Source: Akkermansiaceae bacterium (GTDB lineage Bacteria > Verrucomicrobiota > Verrucomicrobiia > Verrucomicrobiales > DEV007). From it: a stretch of 64,000 nucleotides of DNA. The stretch lies in the NCBI GenBank assembly GCA_024233085.1, contig JACKQC010000022.1, positions 27,905-91,904 of the forward strand, written 5' to 3'. A program made the translations under genes and the position numbers. The notes under the pieces are model-generated. The model was given only the letters and a program-made list of their open reading frames with translations, was not told the origin of the DNA and searched no databases. Positions 24,520 through 32,874 of this stretch are shown in pieces. Every line of letters starts with the position of its first letter. The first letter of the stretch is position 1.

Positions 24520-26856
24520 ATGAACCGCCTCCACCAGATCGAGTCCGAACTCCGCGCTCTCGATGAACGGCGGTCCGAGCTGATCCGGGAACGGGAGCGG
24601 TTGTTGGCGGTGGAAAGTCTCCCAACCGAACCCGCGCCGAACGCGGGCGCCGAAGCCTCACCGCTTTCCCCCGGCGCCAAGATCTCCCTCTTCCTTTCGC
24701 GCTTCCGCTGCCGCGGCGACGTCTATCCCCGCCTGTGGGAGAACTTGAAAACCGGACGCAAGGGCTACTCACCGGCTTGCCGGAACGAATGGATACGTGG
24801 TGTCTGCGAGAAGCCCCGCGTCAAATGCTCCGAGTGTCCGCATCAAGCCTTTCCGTCTCTGGATGAAACAGCCGCACGAGAGCATCTCACGGGAAAGGCG
24901 GTCATCGGCACCTATGCCATCCGTGAGGACAACACCTGCGTCTTCCTCGCCGCCGATTTCGATGGTCCGGGTTGGAAAGAGGATGTCGCCGCTTACCGAA
25001 ACGCCGCGCGGAGTCATGGGATCGAGGTGGCGGTGGAACGCTCCCGTTCCGGCGAAGGCGGTCATACGTGGATTTTTTTCAGCGAACCGGTTCCGGCGTG
25101 GCTGGCGCGGCGCTTCGGCACCTGGCTCATGGCCAAAGCCACCGCCTTGCGGCCCGCGATGCCTCTCGGCTCCTATGACCGGTTTTTTCCGAATCAGGAT
25201 TCCCTGCCATCCGGCGGCTTTGGCAACTTGATCGCGTTGCCGCTCCAATCGAAAGCACGGGAAAGTGGAAACACCGTCTTCCTGGACGATGACTTCGAGC
25301 CTCATCCCGATCAATGGGCCTTTCTTTCCCAATTTCCATCCCTCGACCGCGCCCGACTGGATGGTTTGCTGGAAAATGAGCTGCCCGAGGAAGGAGGCGA
25401 GGTCGATTTCCGGTTCGAGGACCGTGTTCTCGATGTCATTCCCGCCGCGATCCGGAAAGGGGATTTCATCGGCACCATCCGGGCGATCCGGCGGGCGCAG
25501 ATCGAGATTCCCACCGCAGATCTACCGGGCTCGATGGTTGCCGTGCTGAAACGGCTCGCCACCTTGGCAAATCCGGTGTTCTTCGAAAAACAACGGCTGC
25601 GTTTTGGCACTTGGAACATCCCGCGATACCTCTTCAGCGGAGAGGTCCACCCCGACCGTCTCGTGCTGCCGAGGGGGACGGGAGAAGCCGCCGGAGACCT
25701 GATTCGGAAAGCTGGCGGACGACTGGAGATCGATGATCAACGACCCGCCCCCCGCTCGGTGGATCTCACCTTCACCGGCAAGCTGACCCCGGAGCAACAG
25801 TCAGCGGTCGACGCGATGCTGCGCCACGACGACGGCGTTTTGGTCGCGCCCCCGGGTGCGGGCAAGACGGTCATGGGGTGCGCTATCATCGCCGCCCGCC
25901 AAGTGCCGACGCTGGTGCTGGTTCACCGCAAGCCCTTGATGGAACAATGGCGCTCGCGGATCGCCGAGTTTCTCGGCCTCGACAAAAAGCAAACCGGCAC
26001 ACTGACCGCCCAAGGCGTCTCCGGCGAACCCGCCGTCACCATCGGCATGATCCAGACACTGGCAAAGTCGCCCCATCCAGAGGCGCTGCTCGCCCCTTTT
26101 TCCCAAGTCATCGTCGATGAATGTCACCATGTGCCGGCCGCCTCTTTTGAGGCGGTCATGAAAAGGTGCGCCGCGCGTTATGTTCTCGGACTGACGGCGA
26201 CTCCGATCCGGAAAGACGGGCTGCAAAAGCTGCTCTTTCTTCAGTGCGGCCCAGTGAGACATCGATTCGATGCGCCAATCGATGCCTCAATCGATCGGTT
26301 GCTCATCCTCCGCGACATACCCCTCGGCCTGCCAACGGAGGAAATGCGCCTGCCCGTGCACCAAATCTGGCAGCTTCTCGCTACCCATAAGGAGCGAAAC
26401 CGGATCATTGCCGCCGACATCGAGGGGGCGCTGGGCGAAAACCGTTGCTGCGCCGTCCTCAGCGATCGGAAGGAGCACCTTTCCCTGCTTGAACAAGAAC
26501 TGTCGTCGCTGGTCCCGGAATCGTCCGACCTCCTGTTTCGCCTTGAAGGGAACCTCGGAAAAAAGGCAAGGATCTCAGTGATAGCAAAAGTGGCGGAACG
26601 TGCCGCCGCGGGCCAAGGGTTCGCCTTGTTGGCGACCTCCTCCTTGATCGGCGAGGGATTCGATCTGCCGGAACTCGACACGCTCTTTCTCACCCTGCCC
26701 GCGTCTTTCAAAGGCCGGATCATCCAGTATGCCGGACGTTTGCATCGCGCCAGCGCCGGGAAGAAAGAGACCCGCATATACGACTACGCCGAAACCGATC
26801 ACCCGTTGACCGCATCCATGCGCCGCAAACGAATGACGGCCTATCGCGAATTGTGA
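24520..26856 (+). CDS. TOTE-type archaeo-eukaryotic primase fused to DEAD/DECH helicase
   Basis: A 778-aa protein with RBS AAAGGA just before the ATG. Residues 1-35 form a coiled coil. Residues 55-250 match the primase-like (AEP) domain of TOTE conflict systems: a four-Cys knuckle (Cys87, 96, 103, 106), the metal motif LAADFDG (146/148), and the conserved SRSGEGGHTWIFF (175-187). A superfamily 2 helicase follows, with Walker A APPGAGKTVMG, motif II VDECHH, motif III LTATPIRKDG and a C-terminal motor ending QYAGRLHRA. Such proteins are proposed to act in NTP-dependent defence against phage or mobile DNA. It is divergent from the two ATPase genes and shares the TTGCGCAA array with them. Confidence 0.8.
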   Translation: MNRLHQIESELRALDERRSELIRERERLLAVESLPTEPAPNAGAEASPLSPGAKISLFLSRFRCRGDVYPRLWENLKTGRKGYSPACRNEWIRGVCEKPRVKCSECPHQAFPSLDETAAREHLTGKAVIGTYAIREDNTCVFLAADFDGPGWKEDVAAYRNAARSHGIEVAVERSRSGEGGHTWIFFSEPVPAWLARRFGTWLMAKATALRPAMPLGSYDRFFPNQDSLPSGGFGNLIALPLQSKARESGNTVFLDDDFEPHPDQWAFLSQFPSLDRARLDGLLENELPEEGGEVDFRFEDRVLDVIPAAIRKGDFIGTIRAIRRAQIEIPTADLPGSMVAVLKRLATLANPVFFEKQRLRFGTWNIPRYLFSGEVHPDRLVLPRGTGEAAGDLIRKAGGRLEIDDQRPAPRSVDLTFTGKLTPEQQSAVDAMLRHDDGVLVAPPGAGKTVMGCAIIAARQVPTLVLVHRKPLMEQWRSRIAEFLGLDKKQTGTLTAQGVSGEPAVTIGMIQTLAKSPHPEALLAPFSQVIVDECHHVPAASFEAVMKRCAARYVLGLTATPIRKDGLQKLLFLQCGPVRHRFDAPIDASIDRLLILRDIPLGLPTEEMRLPVHQIWQLLATHKERNRIIAADIEGALGENRCCAVLSDRKEHLSLLEQELSSLVPESSDLLFRLEGNLGKKARISVIAKVAERAAAGQGFALLATSSLIGEGFDLPELDTLFLTLPASFKGRIIQYAGRLHRASAGKKETRIYDYAETDHPLTASMRRKRMTAYREL

Positions 26857-26993
26857 TACCGGACGGCAGAACCGGGCTTGCTGCTAACCTGAACTCGCGG
26901 AACCGGCGTCCGCTTTCGCCGCGGATCGCTCGGAGAAGCCGCGTGGGTTGACGCTCGGGTGCTGGGCAGTCTATGGGGCCGCGAAAAAGTTCC

Positions 26994-27563
26994 CTATTTC
27001 GCAAATGGACTCTCCGCCAGCTTTTTGAAGGCGGCTTTGACGGCTTCGACCGATTTGGCCGGTCCGGTCATTTTCAGGAAGACGGAGCCCTTTTCGTCCT
27101 CGATCACGGCGCCGAGCATCATGTAATCCGCTTTCGGGGTCTTCGGTCCGGCGAATGGCGCGGCGCCGGGCATGGAATCGAGGTAGGTGCCCTTTGCCGA
27201 GAGGTAGTGAATCTCGCGGCTCGCGACCTCCGCGGTCTCGCGCTCCACGGCGGGTGTCCCCTCGAACTGGCCGATCCAGCGCTGCATGTTCGCCTCGACA
27301 CCGCCGCCATCGCCCGCGCCGAAATAATACAGGACCACCGTCACGTCGGTCATCGCTTCGTCGGCGTGGTCGTATTTCAGCTCGCCCGCGCGCATGGGGC
27401 TGTTCGACGGGAGCCGTTCCCAGGGCTTCGCGAATTTGAAGGTCAACCCGCCCGCGACCAGCGATTCCTCGGCGGCGGCGGCGTCCTGGGTGCGGGCCGA
27501 ATGCGGGATGGCGATGAACGTCGCCAGAGCGGCGAAAAAGAGGGGGACGAACTTGGCTTTCAT
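26994..27563 (-). CDS. Secreted protein of unknown function
   Basis: A 189-aa protein with a clear signal peptide (FVPLFFAALATFIAIPHSAR, cleavage near residue 26). The mature part contains LVAGGLTFKFAKPWERLPSN, a VVLYYFGAGDGGGVEANMQR segment and KMTGPAKSVEAVKAAFKKLA. Similar small secreted proteins with a 'fxxpwer' start and a C-terminal 'tGp...v..a...f..ml' pattern occur widely in Planctomycetes and Verrucomicrobia, without known function. The ATG at 27563 gives the signal peptide; the open frame continues far upstream only because it is antisense to rpoN. It lies divergent from rpoN. Confidence 0.75.
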   Translation of the reverse strand: MKAKFVPLFFAALATFIAIPHSARTQDAAAAEESLVAGGLTFKFAKPWERLPSNSPMRAGELKYDHADEAMTDVTVVLYYFGAGDGGGVEANMQRWIGQFEGTPAVERETAEVASREIHYLSAKGTYLDSMPGAAPFAGPKTPKADYMMLGAVIEDEKGSVFLKMTGPAKSVEAVKAAFKKLAESPFAK

Positions 27564-27773
27564 GGAGGGTATCAAACTCCAGCCGCCTCCGGTTTGCCAG
27601 ACGAAAAGCACGGCGCGTTCTCGCCCTGGACGGTCCCGTTCCGAAGGCTCGCGGCCCTCCGCGGCAAGGTTTGCACGTTTTTTCGAAGAATTGGCCCGAT
27701 TTTTGCTCTCGCGCATCGCGTGTTTCGACGGGACACTGGATGGTCCCGCTATTTTTCCGAAAAAGTTCCCGCC

Positions 27774-29186
27774 ATGTCCGAATTTCGGTTCGAGCAATCG
27801 CAGTCGCTCGGTCTGCAACAGACCATCGCCCCGCAGATGCAGCAGAGCCTGCAAGTCCTGCAGGCGGCGACGCTCGAACTGCGCCAGCTCGTGCGAAAGG
27901 AACTGGAGGAAAACCCCGTGCTCGAGGACGAGACGCAGGAAGTCTCGCTCGAGGAGACCAAGCCGGACAACGAAGACGAGGCTTTCGACGCCGAGTTCGC
28001 CGAACTCAGCGCGCTCGACCAGGAGTGGCGCGAATACCTTTCCCAATCCCGCCAGGCCGCCCCGCGCCGGGACGACGCCGACGAGCGCCACCAGTTCATG
28101 CTCGACTCGCTGGTCGCGCCCCGCACGCTTCAGGATCACCTGCTCGATCAGCTCGCCCTCTCCGAGGCCACCGCGGACGAGCGCCGGCTGGCCGAAATGC
28201 TCATCGGCAACCTGGACGAAAACGGATTCCTCCAGACCCCGCTCGAGGACCTCTGCTTCGATCTGGGCATCCCCATCCAGGAACTCGAGATCGCCAAGGC
28301 GATCGTCCAGAGCTTCGACCCCGTCGGTATTTGCGCCGAGGACCTGCGCGAGTGCCTGCTGATCCAGCTCGAGCGGCTCGGCAAACGCAAGAGCCTGGAG
28401 TTTCGCATCGTGGACACGCAGCTCGACGATCTCGCGAAAAGGCGCTTTCCCCAGATCGCGAAAAAGCTCGGCGTCACCCCGGAGGCGATCGCCCGCGCCG
28501 CCGAATTCATCGCCACGCTCGATCCCAGACCCGGGAGCGGCTTTTCCACCGACGCGAACAGCTATATCACCCCCGACGTGACCGTGGAGCGGATCGGCGG
28601 CGAATGGATCGTCAGCCTGAACAACGATCACGTCCCGCGCCTGCGGATCAGCAACGCCTACAAGGATCTGATGGCCCGGGGCGCCGGCGGGCGCGACGCG
28701 CGCGGTTATATTCGCGAGAAAATTCGCGCCGGGAAATTTCTCATCCGGAGCATTCACCAGCGCCAGCAGACGATCGAAACGATCGCCCGGCTGATTGTGG
28801 AGAGGCAAAAAGACTTTTTCGAGAAAGGCCGCGCGCATCTCCACCCGATGACGATGTCCCAGATCGCCGAGGAGGCCGGCGTTCACGAGACGACCGTGAG
28901 CCGCGCCGTGGCCGGCAAGTACATGGCCACGCCGCACGGAGTTTTCGAGATGAAATTTTTCTTCACCACCGGCTTCGAGACCGAGACCGGCGAATCGATG
29001 AGCAACACCGCGGTGAAACAGGCCCTGGCCTCCCTGGTCGCCGCCGAGGACGCGAAGAAACCCCTCAGCGACCAGGCGATCGTGGCTTTGCTCAAGAAAC
29101 AGGGCATCGCCATCGCCCGCCGCACGGTCGCGAAATACCGCGACGAACTGAACATCCTGCCAAGCCACCTCCGAAAGGGATACTGA
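27774..29186 (+). CDS. rpoN: RNA polymerase sigma-54 factor
   Basis: A 470-aa protein with all sigma-54 regions. Region I (FRFEQSQSLGLQQTIAPQMQ, Gln/Leu-rich) contacts activators. Then come an acidic region II (ETKPDNEDEAFDAEFAELSA), the core-binding domain (about 110-280), and the DNA-binding domain with an HTH (MSQIAEEAGVHETTVSRAVA) and the RpoN box ARRTVAKYRDEL close to the C-terminus. It recognises -24/-12 promoters and needs an AAA+ enhancer-binding protein, none of which is seen in the window. The ATG at 27774 is preferred over the longer open frame, which covers the divergent promoter region. Length matches the family. Confidence 0.97.
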   Translation: MSEFRFEQSQSLGLQQTIAPQMQQSLQVLQAATLELRQLVRKELEENPVLEDETQEVSLEETKPDNEDEAFDAEFAELSALDQEWREYLSQSRQAAPRRDDADERHQFMLDSLVAPRTLQDHLLDQLALSEATADERRLAEMLIGNLDENGFLQTPLEDLCFDLGIPIQELEIAKAIVQSFDPVGICAEDLRECLLIQLERLGKRKSLEFRIVDTQLDDLAKRRFPQIAKKLGVTPEAIARAAEFIATLDPRPGSGFSTDANSYITPDVTVERIGGEWIVSLNNDHVPRLRISNAYKDLMARGAGGRDARGYIREKIRAGKFLIRSIHQRQQTIETIARLIVERQKDFFEKGRAHLHPMTMSQIAEEAGVHETTVSRAVAGKYMATPHGVFEMKFFFTTGFETETGESMSNTAVKQALASLVAAEDAKKPLSDQAIVALLKKQGIAIARRTVAKYRDELNILPSHLRKGY

Positions 29187-29267
29187 ACCGCCGCGTGGGC
29201 ATCCCGCCGGCTGGAATCCCGTGCCACGGGCGTTGCGCGGCCGGGCGGTTTCGGGTAAGGATGGCCG

Positions 29268-30449
29268 ATGCAACTGGCGCATGGCATTCATCTCGGCTAC
29301 TGCACGAACATTCATCGGGGCGAAACGTGGGAGGAGACTTTCCACGGACTCGACCGCTACACGCTCCGGGTGCGGGAACGGGTCCGCGCCGCGGACGCGC
29401 CGTACGGGATCGGGCTGCGTCTCAGCGCGCTCGCGGCGGGCGAACTGGCGGCGGATCGGACGAAGATCGACGCTTTTCGCCGCTGGCTGGACACGCACGG
29501 CTGTTACGTTTTCACGATCAACGGTTTTCCCTACGGCAAATTCCACGGGACGCGGGTGAAGGAGCAGGTTTACGCGCCGGACTGGACATCGCGCGAACGG
29601 CTCGATTACACAATCCGGCTTTTCGATCTGCTTTGCGAGATCGCGCCACCCGGTTTCGCCGGAAGCGTCAGCACCCTTCCCGGATCGTTCAAGGAATTCG
29701 TCACCGACGACGCGGCGCAGGGCGCGGCGATTTGCGAAAATCTCCGCGCCTGCTCCGCGCACATCGAGACGCTGCGCGAAAGGACGGGGCGCGACCTGCA
29801 CCTTGGCCTGGAACCGGAACCGCTGGGGTGGTTCGAGACGACAAGGGAAACGGTGGCCTTTTTCGATCGCCTGACCGGTGACCTCGGCATCGACGAGGCG
29901 GAATCGATCCGTCAAAACATCGGCGTCAACTACGACACCTGCCACCTCGCGATCGAATACGAGGAACCCGCGGAGGCCATCGGGCGGCTCCGCGACGCCG
30001 GCGTGCGGGTGAGCAAGATCCACCTAAGCTCGGCGCTGAAACTGGCGCCCTCCCAGGCGACGCGCGACCGGCTGCGGGCCTTCGAGGACGACGTCTACCT
30101 GCACCAGGTCGTGGTGCGCGAGGGAGACGCGGTGGTCCGCCGCTTCCGCGATCTTCCGGACGCGCTCGACTGGGCGGACGAGAATCCGCCGGGGGACGAA
30201 TGGCGGGTGCATTTCCACGTGCCCATCCACGCGCAACCGGAGGCGGTCTTTTTCCGGGACACACGGGACCACATCTCCGGCCTGCTCGATCTATTGGGCC
30301 GCGACCCGGGCTGGTGCGGGCATTTTGAGATGGAAACCTACACCTGGGAGGTGTTGCCGCCCGAGCTGCGCTCCGGCGACGTGGTCGACCAGATCGTGAA
30401 GGAATACGAATGGTGCCTCGGCGAGTTTGCCCGGGTTGGCTTGCGGTGA
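29268..30449 (+). CDS. eboE: EboE-like TIM-barrel metabolite traffic protein
   Basis: A 393-aa protein of the xylose-isomerase-like TIM-barrel class. The residues HGIHLGYCTNIHRGETWEET at the start, NGFPYGKFHG and KEQVYAPDW in the middle, GLEPEPLGWFE, NIGVNYDTCHLAIEYE, and GHFEMETYTWEVLP near the end match EboE. EboE belongs to the ebo set, implicated in moving small-molecule precursors such as those of scytonemin in cyanobacteria to the periplasm. A UbiA-type EboC gene follows 89 bp downstream on the same strand, supporting the call. Other ebo genes (eboA, B, D, F) are absent here. The metabolite is unknown. Confidence 0.85.
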   Translation: MQLAHGIHLGYCTNIHRGETWEETFHGLDRYTLRVRERVRAADAPYGIGLRLSALAAGELAADRTKIDAFRRWLDTHGCYVFTINGFPYGKFHGTRVKEQVYAPDWTSRERLDYTIRLFDLLCEIAPPGFAGSVSTLPGSFKEFVTDDAAQGAAICENLRACSAHIETLRERTGRDLHLGLEPEPLGWFETTRETVAFFDRLTGDLGIDEAESIRQNIGVNYDTCHLAIEYEEPAEAIGRLRDAGVRVSKIHLSSALKLAPSQATRDRLRAFEDDVYLHQVVVREGDAVVRRFRDLPDALDWADENPPGDEWRVHFHVPIHAQPEAVFFRDTRDHISGLLDLLGRDPGWCGHFEMETYTWEVLPPELRSGDVVDQIVKEYEWCLGEFARVGLR

Positions 30450-30538
30450 GTGGTGGATTGCGAATCCTTTTTGGACCACCGATTTCACGGATGGGCACGG
30501 ATTTATTCTCGAAAGAATAGAAATCGAAATTGACTGCC

Positions 30539-31369
30539 ATGTTGCGCACGCTGCTCATCCTCGGTCGTGTTTCGAATCTCCCGACGGTGTGGACGAATGT
30601 CCTCGCCGGGTGGTTTCTCGCGGGCGGAGATTGGAGCCTGGAAATCGTCTGGCTCGCGGCGGGAATCAGCCTGCTCTATGTCGCGGGCATGACGCTCAAC
30701 GACGCCTTCGACGCCTCCTGGGATCGCGAACACGCGCCGGAACGCCCCATTCCGAGCGGGGCGATCGCGGAGCGAACGGTGTGGACGATCGGCTTCGCGC
30801 AGATGATCGCCGGCATGGCGGTTCTCCTGGTTTCTACCCGGGCGGCGTGGCCCTGGGTGGCCGGACTGGTCGCGGCGATCCTGCTCTACGACAGGCTTCA
30901 CAAGAAAACCGCGGCTGCCATCGTCGTGATGGGCGCCTGCCGGGCGCTGGTGTATCTCGCGGCCGCCTCGGCGTTGGCGAAGACGATCCCGACGCCGGTC
31001 TGGTGGTGGAGCGGCGGCATGCTGATCTACGTCGCGGGCATCACGCTGGCCGCGAAGGGCGAACGCACCGGCGGCGCGCTGCCGTGGGTGGCGCGGGTAT
31101 TGCTGGCGGCGCCGCTGATCGCAATTTTTTCGAAATCGATCGCGACCGGCCTGTTCGCCTCTTTTATGTGGATGAGTTTCGTGTTTTCTCCAAGCTTTCG
31201 GATGAAGACCGGGGAGATTTCGATGGGGCGATTTGTCGGCGGGTTGATCGCTCAAATTGCATTGTTGGACGGACTCATCGTCGAAGATCTGAGTGTTGTC
31301 GCGCTGGTCGTTTGCATCGGCTCTTTGGTTCTCGCCTTCCTGCTCCAGCGAAAAATTCCCGCGACCTGA
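30539..31369 (+). CDS. eboC: EboC-like UbiA-family prenyltransferase
   Basis: A 276-aa integral membrane protein with about eight helices. The first UbiA Asp-rich motif is NDAFDASWD at 54-62, followed by RPIPSG, and YDRLHKK stands in the second loop. UbiA enzymes attach prenyl chains to aromatic acceptors; EboC members accompany EboE in the ebo cluster. ATG at 30539 is chosen over a TTG three codons earlier. The gene converges on the CPBP protease gene, with only 9 bp between stops. The adjacent eboE and the protein length support EboC rather than a quinone-pathway UbiA, but the substrate is unknown. Confidence 0.8.
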   Translation: MLRTLLILGRVSNLPTVWTNVLAGWFLAGGDWSLEIVWLAAGISLLYVAGMTLNDAFDASWDREHAPERPIPSGAIAERTVWTIGFAQMIAGMAVLLVSTRAAWPWVAGLVAAILLYDRLHKKTAAAIVVMGACRALVYLAAASALAKTIPTPVWWWSGGMLIYVAGITLAAKGERTGGALPWVARVLLAAPLIAIFSKSIATGLFASFMWMSFVFSPSFRMKTGEISMGRFVGGLIAQIALLDGLIVEDLSVVALVVCIGSLVLAFLLQRKIPAT

Positions 31370-31378
31370 CGACGCCGC

Positions 31379-32134
31379 TCACCAAAGCCCCCACCAGCCG
31401 GTCTTCATCACGAAAATCCCGAGCGCGAAATTGGCGACGGCGTGCATGACGATCACGGCGGTCAGGCCGCGGGTGCGCACCGTCACCCATCCGGCCAGCG
31501 CGCCGTATACGAGGGCGACCGCAACATCCGGCCCGGCGTGGGCAAGCGCGAAAAACGCGGTGGTCAGACCGAAGGATTTCCAGGCAAAGGCGCCGACGTC
31601 GAGTTCGTCCCAGCGTTTTGCCGACTCGATGAGCCAGCGCATCAGGAAACCGCGCCAGAAAATCTCCTCGACCAAGGGCACGACGACGACCAAACGCAGG
31701 AAGCGAAGCCCCAAAACGAGCCACGACCCAACAGGGTTGGGTCCGTGACCCAACAGGGTTGGGTCGAAACCGTCGCGGCGTTCGCGGAATCCGAGCCATC
31801 GCAACGGGCTTTCGTCGCCGCCGAGGCCGAATTTTTCAAAACACCACACCGGCGCCAGCCAGATGGCGATACCGGCGAGCCCGATCGCGACCGCGAAACC
31901 CAGACCGCGCACGGGACGGAACGGGTAATGTCTTCCCCAGAAAATCAGCAGGCCAAGACAGAGCAGCGTCTGGACGGGGTAGATCCACTGCTCGGGCGAA
32001 TGGCGCCACCAGGGAAGCTCGGAGTTTTCGACGCGAAAAACGCCGACAAGCGGAAGGAAGGCGAGGAACACCGCGAACGGCGCCACGAACGCGGCGGTCT
32101 TCGATGCCCGGGCGCGCCGCCAATACTCGCTCAT
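31379..32134 (-). CDS. CPBP-family intramembrane protease (CAAX protease-related)
   Basis: A 251-aa multi-pass protein with the CPBP catalytic motifs: Glu156-Glu157 and Arg161 in VEEIFWRGFLMRW, His199 in ALAHAGPD, and His231/Asn235 in MHAVANFALG. It resembles the protease domains found with exosortase-type sorting systems (VVVVPLVEEIFWRGF). It probably cleaves membrane-associated peptides or proteins. Remarkably, residues about 124-137 (FDPTLLGHGPNPVG) are encoded by a perfect palindromic repeat pair, in the soluble loop just before the catalytic helix, without breaking the frame. The stop lies 9 bp from convergent eboC. Confidence 0.85.
   Translation of the reverse strand: MSEYWRRARASKTAAFVAPFAVFLAFLPLVGVFRVENSELPWWRHSPEQWIYPVQTLLCLGLLIFWGRHYPFRPVRGLGFAVAIGLAGIAIWLAPVWCFEKFGLGGDESPLRWLGFRERRDGFDPTLLGHGPNPVGSWLVLGLRFLRLVVVVPLVEEIFWRGFLMRWLIESAKRWDELDVGAFAWKSFGLTTAFFALAHAGPDVAVALVYGALAGWVTVRTRGLTAVIVMHAVANFALGIFVMKTGWWGLW
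31725..31765. repeat. Palindromic repeat pair, copy 5 (inside a gene)
   Basis: Two perfect consensus units GACCCAACAGGGTTGGGTC at 31725-31743 and 31747-31765, with a 3-bp spacer and the same centre orientation. They are read in frame by the minus-strand CPBP protease gene. Confidence 0.95.
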
Positions 32135-32135
32135 G

Positions 32136-32852
32136 TCAGCCGTCGCCGCGGTTGAGTTCGGTGAGCACCTCGGGATCGCGCACGTCGGCCCAGTCGCCGG
32201 CGAGTTCGACGGCCAGGACGCGCCTGCCGTCGCGGACCATGGCGGCGATGGCGTCGGTCAGCTCGTATTCGCCGCGGGGCGATTTCTCGAGGCGGGCGGT
32301 GTAGTCGAAGATCTCGGCCGAAAAGCTGTAAATGCCGGCGTTGTAATACGGGCTGGTCGGCTGGTCGTCGCGCGGTTTTTCGATGAGATCGGTCACGCGG
32401 CCGTCCTCGATGAAGACGGCGCCGCCCTTCCGCACGTCCTCGTCGCGTTTCACGGTGAGTTTGGCGTCGCAGTCGGTGAAATCGACCAGCGGCGCGTAAC
32501 TGTCGGGGGACACGAGGATGTCGCCGTAGCTGAGCACGAAGGGATGGCCCGCGGAAAACTCCCTCGCAAGTTCGACGACGCGGCCGGTGCCGTCCTGCAC
32601 GATCTGCTCGACGTACGAGACCGTGCAACCGAAGCCGGCGCCGTCGCCGAAGTGGTCCGTGACGACTTCCTTGCGGTAGCCGACAACGATCAGCACCTCG
32701 GTCACGCCGTTGGCGGCGAGCCCGGAGACGATATGCTCGAGGATGGGTTTCCCGCGCACGGGAATCATCGGCTTGGGCAATTCGTCGGTCAGCTCCCGCA
32801 TGCGGGTGCCGCGACCGGCGGCGAGGATGACGGCTTTTGCGATTCTGGGCAT
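32136..32852 (-). CDS. Sugar-phosphate nucleotidyltransferase
   Basis: A 238-aa protein with the nucleotidyltransferase signature AVILAAGRGTRMRELTDELP followed by KPMIPVRGKPILEHI, and SYGDILVS with the metal Asp. DLIEKPRDDQPTSPYYNAGI matches the sugar-binding region, and the end is GDWADVRDPEVL. It transfers a nucleotide to a sugar-1-phosphate (glucose-1-phosphate thymidylyl- or uridylyl-type, or mannose-1-phosphate guanylyl-type), feeding glycan synthesis. ATG at 32852 begins the conserved MPRIAKAVILAAG. The following CPBP protease gene starts just after its stop, so they may be cotranscribed. The sugar specificity cannot be assigned from sequence alone. Confidence 0.85.
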   Translation of the reverse strand: MPRIAKAVILAAGRGTRMRELTDELPKPMIPVRGKPILEHIVSGLAANGVTEVLIVVGYRKEVVTDHFGDGAGFGCTVSYVEQIVQDGTGRVVELAREFSAGHPFVLSYGDILVSPDSYAPLVDFTDCDAKLTVKRDEDVRKGGAVFIEDGRVTDLIEKPRDDQPTSPYYNAGIYSFSAEIFDYTARLEKSPRGEYELTDAIAAMVRDGRRVLAVELAGDWADVRDPEVLTELNRGDG

Positions 32853-32874
32853 GGATTCCGGGTCGGGATGATGG

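Noticed and set aside
26994..30023. Very long minus-strand open frame over rpoN and eboE
   Set aside because: Only the last 189 codons (from ATG 27563) have coding character; the rest is the antisense shadow of rpoN and eboE in GC-rich DNA.
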